Shown here: in pieces, positions 1-10,038 of the stretch | Layout: each line of letters starts with the position of its first letter | How positions within the stretch are numbered: the stretch's first letter is position 1 | Origin: Lobulomyces angularis | Taxonomy: Eukaryota; Chytridiomycota; Chytridiomycetes; Lobulomycetales; Lobulomycetaceae | Direction of reading: 5' to 3' | Assembly: GCA_027604685.1 (NCBI GenBank) | Contig: JADHYX010000272.1 | Coordinates: forward strand, 1-29,943 | Length of the DNA stretch: 29,943 bases | Made by a program: the position numbers and the translations under genes | The notes under the pieces: generated by a model | Told to the model about the DNA's origin: nothing | The model's input: only the letters and a program-made list of their open reading frames with translations | Databases searched by the model: none

Positions 1-214
1 TAAAAAAGATATCATTTTTACCCCTGAATGGATAAAAATTCAAGTTTGAGAAGATGTTAATGAATATAAGCATTAGTTACATTTTTTAATGCAAAAATGA
101 ATTTTTTAAATTAATCAAGAGCCAAAATATCATTATAGTATAGCTTTAAATTCCTCCAAATTAGAGATAGATAAATTAAATTAACTTAGTAGTATAGTTT
201 ACGTTTATTTTTTT
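1..214. other. Left-edge intergenic DNA
   Basis: AT-rich sequence downstream of COX10 with no supported gene. On the plus strand one short open stretch (2-49) ends in TGA and could be the last codons of a gene entering from the left and converging on COX10. Fifteen codons are too few to call. Confidence 0.4.
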
Positions 215-1580
215 TTATTCAGCAAGGAAAATCTGATCGTCATCATCATCCTTTTTTTTGTGAAAAATCATTAGTCCCAACAAAACTGGTAAATGAATTA
301 AGCTCATAAAAAATAGAAATCTAGCACTTTTTTCTGTCGGGTTGCTAAATGCATACAAAAAATGAAGATAAGAGAAAATTTTCTACAAAAATTGTAACAT
401 ACCGATGAAATTTAATTGCACCAAATAACATTAAACCATTGAATAAACTGGAATCCAGGAGGAACAGTGTAGATGAAGTAATTCCAATTACATTACAGAA
501 AAAGCAAAGTGGAAACAATAATAGCGAATACTGTAAGGACAATCTTGTACACAAGGATGGGTTTAAAACACTCTTAATAATTTGAATATTATGTCAGTAA
601 AAAAAAAAAATAAAAATAGTAGAACCATCATTTTGTAGCCAGCTTTACTATAATCCTTTCTAAGATTCCAAGATAATGCATTAAAATGAGGAAATTGCCA
701 GCAATATAAAATAGCGCCTAGAACTACAGCTCCTAAGTCAACTGAATTGGTGACAGCTGTCCAACCCATCTAAAATAAGTTAGATTTCGGTAATGCTAAT
801 ACTGATACAAAACCATAGGAGGTATGGCGCCAACAATCGCCCCAACATGAGTATTATATACTGATATTCTTTTCATAGGAGTATACACGGCAGCGTACAA
901 AATTATATTGGTAAGTCCTAAAGCGGCAGTTAGCGGATTAACAAAGTAAGCTAAGGAAAAAACTCCACTTATGCCAGACACAGCTCCTAGTCTTGAAATG
1001 ATTTTTAAAGTAAAATTTTAGTAAAATTTTACGCGAAAGCATGATTAGGATGGAAACTTCTCTTCACCAAAATTCGATTTCTAGTTCTGGTCATTTGAGC
1101 ATCAAAAGGAGGTTCTACCCATTGATTGAAGCAATTCGCACTAGCAACACAAAGTGATGTACCAATGGTAGTAAAAAATAAAACATTTAAAGTTGGAACA
1201 AAAGCAGCAGGTGTTAATGCTAATCCGCACATAGTTGTTAAAACTACAAGAGCACTTAACTTTGGTTTGGACAAATTAAAAAATACTTTTAAGGTGGATA
1301 TATCTTGTGGACTCTTAAAGTTTAATGATTTTTCTAAATTTTCCTCATTTTCTGTTTCATTTTTAAATCTTAAACTAATTTTCTTCGAATCCCCTTCTTT
1401 TATTGCACTGCTTTCATTTAATTTATTATTGTTTGTTAAAAATAGCTTTTTCTGTGTGTAAGGCAAAAAAGAATAATCTGCAGAGTATTTCAGTGTGAAA
1501 ATTTTATTATTAGAACAGTTTTTGAGGTAATTTTGTCCATTATAGTGTATTCTAGAGTTAAATTTTAATAGTTTATTCAT
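215..1580 (-). CDS. COX10: Protohaem IX farnesyltransferase (haem O synthase), mitochondrial
   Basis: Transfers a farnesyl group to haem B to make haem O, the first step of haem A synthesis for cytochrome c oxidase, in the mitochondrial inner membrane. Five exons (1580-1033, 991-814, 769-626, 572-403, 344-215) join in phase and give 389 residues. The first ~100 residues are basic, low in complexity and poorly conserved, as expected of a mitochondrial leader. Then comes the UbiA-type core: the Asn/Asp-rich prenyl-diphosphate site (N149, N152, E156, D160 in [12 protein letters not shown], followed by RTRNR), then [19 protein letters not shown] and [11 protein letters not shown], all COX10 signatures. 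Exon junctions fall exactly where the family needs them (IPPM/MGW and [10 protein letters not shown]). The C-terminus ends in a run of Lys and Asp after the last membrane segment. Introns are 41-58 bases. The length is close to other COX10 proteins. Confidence 0.95.
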
Positions 1581-1871
1581 TCGAAAATTTTAGGTGTCAC
1601 ACAGTCAGTTTTTGAAAAAATTAAACTTTTATTCACTGCAACAATTATTTTCAAATTCTTTTATTAGTTGTATGTATATCTGAACATAAATATATATAAA
1701 TTTTATTAAAAGGAGACACATTTTACAACACACCAATTCTCGTAAAATTTGAAAAGTAAAGCTAATTTTATAGTTTTTAACATGGGTTCATCTATTTTTG
1801 TTATTTCTAAGCTAATATTCTGCCAAAATTATAGATTGGTAATTATATAAAAATTTCTTGAATATTTTGAA

Positions 1872-4388
1872 TTAAGTTACGGTTACTGTATTTTTCAACT
1901 CTTCCAAACAATTCAATAAGTAAGCATCGTGATTAAAATAATTCCTACTTTTGCTGTAACTATTTTCTAACAAATTTTCAACTCCATTGTTTTCTATATT
2001 TTCTATCTTTAATTTTATTTTAAACTGCAATGTAAAATATTTAATCTTTAAAAGCTCCTTTTCAAAAGACAATTTTCTTGCAATTGGTATCGAGCTTCTC
2101 ATTACTTCGGTATTTTGATTAATTTTACATACCTCAAATTTGTGTATCAAATCAAACCTAAATTTAAGTTTCTCCTCATATAGTAATTCAATTAAATCAA
2201 AAAAATTTTTGTTTCTAAGGTTACACTTTTCTTCTTTACCAAACTGTTTAAGTTCTGATTTTTTTTTTTTGCTATCGTTTCCTTTACCCAAATTTTTTTC
2301 CAAAACTCCTTTTTTTTTCCTTAGGTAAAATAAAGTTTTGCTTAATTCTAAATATTTATGCATAAGAAAATTTAGTTCTTCAATAAACATATACTCGTTT
2401 TTAAAATTAATTTTTTTTTGAATTAAAAATGTTAAAATGGAGTTAAAAAAATTCTCAATTTTGAAGTCAAGTCTATTGAGTTGGTCTTTATTAAATATTT
2501 CGGATTTTGTTAAGTAACAGAAAATTATTTCGAAAATTGTTATTTTAGCATTTGATGCATGTTCGTTGTAATTTAACCGATTATTCGCATTAGAATCTTC
2601 ATTCAACGTCAAAAATCCACAGTAATAGCTTGATAAAACTTCCTCATCAAATAACTCACAGTCTCTTTCTTTAATCGTTAAATAAGTAAACGCATTTAAA
2701 TTCAATATATTCTTCAACGTTGTCTGAATAATTACTGAATTTTTATCATCTGCTACGTTCTCGGATACAGCAGAGTTTATCTTGTAAATATTATTTGGTA
2801 TATAAAGCTTGTTTTTTTCCAGAAAATCCTTGTACTTATTAATAAACAAATAGTTCAATCCTCGACAGTCTTTCAGTGCTGACATCAACTCTACCAATTT
2901 AAAAAAAGTTATTCTTGGTATTACGGACTTTCTACTTTGTAAAATTCCTAATATTTTCCAGCAAATATCGATTCGCTGTTTTACATTCAGCGATATACTT
3001 TCCGAAATAACCTTAGATAAAAGCAAATTTAAAGTGTTTGAATCCAAATATGTTTCCGGTTTTTCTGATACTTCATAATAAGAAATTAAGTTTGTAGCAT
3101 CAATGTACAATTTCCTTTTTAGTAAAATATCAACACCAATTCTAAAACCTTCTACACTAAAAATATTCCCCCCTTTTTGCAATCTAATTAACAATGAAAA
3201 AAACCGATTCAAATATTCTGTATTTGTTAAGGTTATTCTGTCCAAACACTTAATGATTTCCTTTTGAATTTCAAAATTTTTTAGAAAGTTTGAACTAGCC
3301 AATTCTGTTATATGATCGTTTAGCGATTCAAAAGTTTTGACTGTGGGAATCAAAATCAAAAAAGTTCCAACATTTAAACCGGTGACATGGTTAGAGGAGT
3401 ACAACTGTCTGAATAATTGTAAAATTTCATTTGCTTTCCGAAAATATGTATCATCTTCTTCAGCTTTTTCTAAGCAAAGGCTTATACACTTATTAAGAAT
3501 CTGCTTCGAAGGATAAAATTTTTTCATGCGCATTAAATCCAGCATATCCAATGCAAAGTCTACTTCAGATTTGCGACAGTTTATAACAATAGCAGAAAAT
3601 GATGCATCTGAAAAAGGAACAAAATTGTTTTCCATAACTTTATATACTAAAAATTATTTTTTAAAAATTAATTTTTTAAATCTCATGAGAAAGCATACAA
3701 TTCATAGCATACTCAAATTTGTGCTTGGAAGAAAAGATTTCAATCAATGTGTTAAATGGGCGGTTGCTTATCGTTAAATCTTCTATTTTACTAAAATCCT
3801 TTAGATACAAACTTAGGATTGTTGAGGCAAGATCAATTCTATCCTGATGTCCTAGGATAAATATAAATTTCGAAATAATTTCTGAAAAAGAATCTGGATG
3901 AAAGTTGTAAGTTTGACTCTGGGTTCTTTTGGTATATACATTTAATATGCTCTTGTAAGTTGCTTCAACTAAGTGCACCTGTTGTTCTCTATCCAAAGTC
4001 TTAAATTTCATTAATGACATTTCAACTGAATAGAAAAACTTCATTTGTATTTTGAAAATGTTAGCATTTACTAAAATGTAAAACTTGTTCATACCTTTTG
4101 TGGATTTTCAAAATTTGTTTTTGAAGTTAAGGATTTTTTGGCTGCAATTGTTGAAAAGACGTTATACGACGTGATTTTTTTGGTGCTTATATTATTGTTA
4201 CTACAGGATTCTTTTAGTGTGATATTTGCAATCCATAATTGTTTAGGATTTGCCCACAATAAGCAGTCCCGTTCTATCAGTGATTCTATCTGTTGATCAT
4301 AAGCTGTAGCAAAAACGTTTCTTTTTATACAATAATTACATAAATTATTAAGTTTCCAGTTTAGATTTCGAATTTGAAGTTTTTGCAT
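1872..4388 (-). CDS. PPR-like helical-repeat protein, probably mitochondrial
   Basis: Three exons (4388-4095, 4038-3699, 3646-1872) join in phase to 802 residues. The first intron is 56 bases with a TGCTAAC branch site. A pentatricopeptide-type unit is visible early in exon 3, where an SFSAIVINC helix is followed by ALDMLDLMRMKKFYPS, the usual helix-turn-helix ending in a Pro at the repeat boundary. Further helical segments follow, but most repeats are too divergent to delimit by eye. The N-terminus is rich in Lys, Arg and Asn with few acids, which fits import into mitochondria. PPR proteins bind organellar RNA, so a role in mitochondrial RNA processing or translation is likely, but the RNA target is unknown. 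The C-terminal third is Lys-rich and low in complexity. The gene model is firm; the family call is moderate. Its 3' end lies 291 bases upstream of COX10. Confidence 0.65.
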
Positions 4389-4826
4389 ATAACTAGTTGA
4401 ATGAAAAAAAAAAAAAAAAAAAAAGTGTGTGCATTAACTTTCTGAACATAAATATTTTAGTATTGAAAATGCTATGAAATGTGAAAATGATTTTTGGTCA
4501 CTTTATACTTTGATTGTTTAGATAATAAAAACAAAACTTCACATAATTTAGTCAACAATATTTAGCCAATTATCGGAGTAAATTTTAAACCTCAACTATT
4601 ACGAAAAGGAAAATATGGGTGCAGATGATAACTATTTGAAGTATTAACCAATAATACTTAGAGAATGTTAAACTAACATATTTTAATCAAATTGGATACA
4701 TAAAATTGAACTATTTCATTGTTGATACAGGTTAAAAAACATAACTAATTATTAATAAAAGAAAATGAGTACCAGATCATTCCGCTGAAATCAGACAAAT
4801 CTTGAAATTAACATCGCTTCAAATCG
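4389..4826. other. Intergenic region with 21-base A tract
   Basis: This separates the start of the PPR-like gene from the stop of the coiled-coil gene. It holds an uninterrupted run of 21 A at 4404-4424, just upstream of the PPR-like start codon, where on the coding strand it reads as a poly-T tract. No RNA gene or coding sequence was recognised. Confidence 0.6.
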
Positions 4827-7800
4827 TTATTTCCTAAAGAGTCGAGTAAACCAGTTTCCCTGTTTCTTCAATTTTTTTTTTACCAGCAGGTTTTCCTTCG
4901 TGGACGATAGTGCTTCTTCACTTTTAAAACTAACTTTTTCAACTTCTTCTGCATTGTAATAACTCTCACTTTCAATGGAAGATCCTAGAAAGTTGTTTCG
5001 ATCTTTTAACTTTACGTCCTGAGAAACATGATGGTGTTGATTAATAATATCTTTTCTAGTGTATTCACTTTCACTATTACCTGTACACTTTAATTCATTT
5101 TTTAACAACTTATTTTTTGGCAAATTTAATTCTTCCACAGGACCATTTAACATCTGACCACTGAGAAAGTTGATTGATTGGTTTCGCGGAGTTTGAGAAA
5201 AACTAACCTTTTTCTTTATTAAATTTGAGTCCTTATCAAGCGCTACATCTTGTACCTTATAAGAGTTGAGATTTAGGTTTTCAATGTTGGAAGCTTCTAC
5301 GCTACATTGTAAACTATTTTCTTTTAACGCCTCGTTGCCATACATAACCCCTTCACTTGATCTTAATAATGTTGAATTTACTTTAGTGGATGAAAAGTTT
5401 GAGTGTTTAGAATTAATTTTTGAAGGAACAACTGTAGTTGCATCATTGTAAATTAATGCTGTGAAAATATCTGAGCCGAGAAGGCTTTCACAACTTTTTT
5501 TTGTTTGTAATGTTTCAATGTAAATGTTCCCAAGAAAGTGCTCACTTTGTTTATAACGCAATTTTCTGGATAATGTTGAGATATTAACTGTGCTTCTTGT
5601 TCGCGCCATTTTCTCTTCTTCCCTTCTCAATTCTTCTTCTTCTTTTTCTTCTTTTAGTTTCTTGTTCTCATTTTGTAGTGAAATTATTTCAAACCTAAAA
5701 GAATTGGATACTCCTTTAAATTTAACTAAATCAAATTCAGCAGCATGCAATTTATTTTCCAGGAATTTTATATCAAGCTGCAATTTTTCAATTGTTTGAA
5801 CATAATCATGCTCAGTGTTAACCTTTTTTTCCTCCTTTAGTACTGCATCCTGAGTTTTTTCCTTCAGTCTGACAGAATTTCGTACCGTGTTGAAATGAGA
5901 ACTTTTCAAGTCTTCATTTGCCTTCAGTATTTGAATTTCCTGTTGTAAATTTCTTATTTGGTCCTCAAGTTCCGTAATTTTTAACTCATCTCCGTTATCG
6001 TGTTTTTCTAAAAAGTCAACATTTAGGGAACTTTTCTTCTTTACTTCTTTTAACAAATTATTATTAATATTTTCTAATTCTTCAATTTTCATTAGACTAT
6101 CCTCATGAATTTCTTTAAATTTATTCCAATTAATTACATTTTGTTCGTTCACCGAATCCAGTTCTGATTTTAAAACTTCGCAATCTTCTAAACTTAATTC
6201 CTCAATGCAGGATATTTTGCTTAAATTCAAGCTTTCTTCTTGACAATATTCAAAACTTATTTCATTTGGGCTCAAAATTAAAACATTTTCTGCATCTTCA
6301 AAATATGCACTATTACTTTGTTTTTCTGGTATTGGAATTTCATCTACATTATCGAATAATTCTTGTGTGGAATTTTCTTTTAAAATAATTGATTCCAATT
6401 CGTCTATTTTTATCAATCTTGCGCCATCTGTCATTTCCCATTCCTTAATTTTTTCTAAATTTTCTTGGTTATCTCTCTTCAATTCTTCTATCTCTAATAA
6501 ATTCTCTTTCATTTTAATGTTAAAGTCATTAATGTTTGTTAAATTTTCTTTCGTAGCTTTTTCAATTTCTTCTCTCAGATTTTGAATTACAGTTTCCAGA
6601 GGTCTGCAACAACTATTTAACTCCGAAAATTTTATCAATGGGATGGAATGGATCGAGGAATTTTTCGAATGACTTGTTGAGTTCTTCAACTTTTCAATAT
6701 TGTGTTCATAAAAAGTACCATTGTTGCGCCTTTCAAACTCATCCATCGTATCTGTCTGCGTTTCAACAGAAAATCTTGCAGTTTTAAAGTTGTCTTCATT
6801 AAGAACAACAGTTATTGTTTCTACTGCCTCAAAAAATTCTGTTTGTATGTTGACTTAAATTATTTTTTAGCAAGTATTATTTTGTCTATATATTACCATC
6901 GTTCGTAACAACCCGATCAAGCTGACATTGTACACCAACAGAAAGAAATTCTACAAGTGTCATTGGTAATTCATTATCTAAGTATTGGTTAATTAATTAA
7001 AGCATTCTGATAATAGGTATACCTCTTTTCGCATTTTTCTGGCCACTATTGATTAAGTGTTCATCGAAGGTGGTCTGCGATTCCTGATCTAAATAAGTGT
7101 GTTCACTTCATCGAAGCGAAAATGAAATTTATTACCTAATATGTCGACGGAATCCTTCACAACCGAAATATTCACAATTTCGCTCTCAGCATTAAAATAT
7201 CCGTTTCTGGTCTCCTCTGCAAAAAAGAGTTCATCCGTTTGGGTTTCTTGCTCAACTGTAGCTAAAATGTATTTAATTATTAGTAACATGGAACAAAGAT
7301 TCCCTCACCTGTAGTGATACATAAAAAGCATTTCTTAACATTTTCATTCTTTATATGCGACTGGTCAGTCAACGGGGATGCTGCAGAAAAAGTTTTTTTT
7401 AAAAAAAATTATAAAAATTTCGGCATACCTGGAATGATGTTTGGTCCTGGAATTCGAATTGTTGGAATTTCATGCATACTTCCAATTTCTGAAATGCTCA
7501 TTTCTTTATCATTGCTAATATTTTTGCCTTTGCTAACACTCAGCTTTTTGTTTAGACTTAATGAGTTCGATAAAACGCTGTTTAAGCTTTGCGCCTCTAA
7601 ATTTTTCCACATATTTCGTACGCCACTGACTGGTGAGTGATCACTAGATAATGGTGCACTGACGGAAGCTTTTACCTTAACATCGCTTAAACATTTTAGA
7701 CTTTTTTCCAATGCAAAAATTTCCTTTGTGGCTAGGCTTTGCTGCTTCTTCATATTCTCAATAATTTCTTTATTTGCAGAATTTTCTTCCTGACATGCTA

Positions 7801-9791
7801 TTAAACACTTCAAATACCGCCCAAGTTGTTTATTCAAATCATCTAGCTCCAATTTATGAAGGTAAATAATATTTTCATAATTTTCTGAACAGTTTGGAAT
7901 TAATTTTTTTTCATTAGAGAATCCTTGAGAGGATTCTTCAGCAATACTTTGTAACGTACTAGTAGCAATAAGATTTTGACACGTTTGACAAATGCATTCA
8001 ACTTTATCATTTATTACTATTTCATCGCTATCTAAAATTTCAGTTTGGGTTGAAATATCCGTTTGCTGTGAGAAAAGCTGTGTTTTTGAAATTTCTACGG
8101 ATTGGAGGCAGCAGTCACATAATTCCCATTTAGTTTGACTTTCTCTACTAATGACTTCCGTAGAAGAACTTCGTGTTGGCAAAGATGTTGTTCTTACATC
8201 CATTAAACCGAAATGCGAAAGACTCGACGTAACCGTGCCATCTGTTTCAAAATCCAATTTCGATCGCAGATTCCGAATTTCAGTTTCCTTCTCTTTTAAT
8301 AGGTCACTGTGAAGCCCCAAGTATTTTTCTAATTCGCTAATTTTCAAAAGTAATTTTCCTTTTTCTTGGTTACAACTTAAAAGTTTAGTTTCAAGCTTGC
8401 CTGAAATAACTTTGTATTCCTCAACAGTACCTGAAAGGTCATTTATTAAGGATTCCAAGTTTAAATATTGCATCTTTAAAATTTTACACTCGTCTTTTGA
8501 TGTTTCAAGTTCTGTGCGCAATTCCTGATTCGCTAAACTCAATTTGTCAACATCTTCTTTGCTTTTACTAAATTGACTAGCCATTTTCGTATAGGTAGAT
8601 TTAAAAACGCTTGTTACATCATCCTTCTCAATAATTTCTTTTTCTAATACAAGAATTGTTGCTGATAACTCTTTAATTGCTTTCAAGTTTTCTTGCAATT
8701 CTTCAGTTTTTGACAACACAATTGTGTCACTCAATTCAATTTGAGTTTTTAAATTCTCTGACTCGGTTTTCAAGGTCTCATTTAAGCTTTCTAACTGTTG
8801 TATTTGCTCACATTTCTTATCTAATTCTAATTTTATCAAAGTAGTATCTTTTGTCAAATAGTGAATCTGTTCTTCCTTTTCTCTGCGAAAATTTTCAATT
8901 TGAGATTTCAAATTTTTTGACTCGGTTTTCAAGGTCTCATTTAAGCTTTCTAACTGTTGTATTTGCTCACATTTCTTTTCTAATTCTAATTTTATCCAAG
9001 TAGTTTCTTTTGCCAAATAGTGTATCTGTTCCTCTTTTTCTTTGCGAACATTTTCATTTTGAGTTTTCAAATTTTTTGACTCGGTTTTCAAGGTCTCATT
9101 TAAGCTTTTTAACTGTTGTATTTGCTCACATTTCTTATCTAATTCCAATTTTATCAAAGTAGTTTCTTTTCTCAAATAGTGTATCTGTTCCTCTTTTTCT
9201 TTCCGATCATTTTCAATTTGGTCGATTATTAACTTATTGATCACATCAGCATCGCACAACGCTTCTTCATGGGTACTTCTTCTCTTTTCCAATTTTTTCA
9301 TAGGTATATTAATGTTATATTGAAATGAAAAGCCATCAATTTCAATCTGAAACATAAATCAAAAAAAAAAAAGGTTAATTTTGAAATACAAAAAATACCA
9401 AAAATGCGCTGAGTTCAGATTTAATATCAGAAATATTATCAACAGAAAGAATATCATTTAATTTTTTTGACAATTCGATTTTCAAATTTTTCTGCGTATT
9501 TGCCCACCTATTTTGTTCTTCTTGCAGTAGAAGCTTTTGATTTAAAAGTTCCGATTCCAAATTGTCAAAAGTATCGGCTCTATTTTCAACTAATGATTCT
9601 AATTTTTCAATATATTCGTTATCTTTAGACATATCTTGAGTTAAGTCAGCAATAACAGAAGCATTTTTTGAATTTAACTGCATTGAACTATCAAGTTGAA
9701 CTTCCAAAGATTTTATGTAATCCAATACATGGATAGGGAGAGATGCAGGTAACTGTAGGCATGCATTATAGCCAGATGTCTCTGATACCAT
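4827..9791 (-). CDS. Large coiled-coil protein with QT[DE] motif cluster
   Basis: Seven exons (9791-9399, 9346-7429, 7380-7309, 7261-7136, 7088-7023, 6977-6897, 6853-4827) join in phase to 1560 residues. I chose the ATG at 9791 because the codons before it are a low-complexity Lys/Arg run. The order is an N-terminal helical region, three near-identical 53-residue coiled-coil repeats (176-334), more coiled coil, and a Cys-containing segment (CDCC, then CICQTC). Next is a less helical stretch with repeated Gln-Thr-Asp/Glu motifs (about 535-920), then a second long Glu/Lys-rich coiled coil. The basic C-terminal tail contains GNWFTRLFRK. I do not recognise an orthologue. The build, coiled coils around TQT motifs of the kind bound by dynein light chain LC8, suggests a cytoskeletal, centrosomal or nuclear-pore scaffold. 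That function is inference. Positions 4827-9791 could look like two genes, but the four small exons connect them in frame. Confidence 0.8.
6750..8140 (-). other. Cluster of LC8-type QT[DE] motifs in small symmetric exons
   Basis: Reading the spliced coiled-coil protein, Gln-Thr motifs occur as ESQTK (Q535), QQTD (about 560), STQTE (Q565), ETQTD (Q802), ESQTT (Q841), CQLD (Q877, degenerate), IQTE (Q889) and ETQTD (Q918). TQT is the established anchor of the LC8 dynein-light-chain peptide, with SQT, IQT and QQT as known variants. The middle motifs are carried by separate exons of 126, 66 and 81 bases, all phase 1 on both sides. LC8 binding itself is inferred. Confidence 0.55.
8738..9214 (-). 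repeat. Three tandem 159-base (53-residue) repeats
   Basis: Three adjacent copies at 9214-9056, 9055-8897 and 8896-8738 encode almost the same coiled-coil unit. Each starts near EEQIHYL, runs through IKLELDKKCEQIQQL and ends near NETLKTES. Differences are a few substitutions per copy at both DNA and protein level, so the duplications are recent. 53 is not a multiple of 7, so each copy shifts or interrupts the heptad register. Confidence 0.93.
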
Positions 9792-10038
9792 GATTTTAAG
9801 TTTTGATATTTTTTTTTTTTTTCTTTTTCTTTTTTTTTTGGCAGCCTCCAAGCGGCGCACGATGATTATTGAGATCAAAGTTTTGCTTTTGGAATTGCTG
9901 AAATGTTGATGTTGATTCTTGTTTCATCGATTTCTGAGGTCCTTTTTTGGTAATGTTGCAGGATCACTTTCAACAAATAAAAATAAAATATGAAATTTTT
10001 TTTGAAATTTCCAGTAAAATTTTTTTTTTTTTTCAAAT
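9792..10038. promoter_or_regulatory. Shared upstream region of divergent genes
   Basis: 247 bases separate the start codons of the coiled-coil gene (minus) and TFIIF alpha (plus), so both promoters must lie here or overlap the genes. There are purine and pyrimidine runs on each side. No convincing TATA box or other element can be pinned down. Confidence 0.4.

Noticed and set aside
2..49. 3' end of a gene entering from the left on the plus strand
   Set aside because: Only 15 codons are visible, with no recognisable motif.
2140..2328. Open frames on the strand opposite the coiled-coil and PPR-like genes
   Set aside because: They are rich in Phe/Ser/Leu runs, the complement of Lys/Glu/Asn-rich coding sequence, and lie wholly inside better-supported exons.
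4039..4094. A 24-base intron ending at the first TTTTAG in the PPR-like gene
   Set aside because: It is too short and places an in-frame TAA at the start of the next exon. The 56-base alternative has a TGCTAAC branch site and keeps the frame.
4827..9791. Two separate coiled-coil genes (4827-6746 and 7409-9878)
   Set aside because: Four small exons between them join with matching phase and clean splice sites, and the QT[DE] motif array continues across the junctions.
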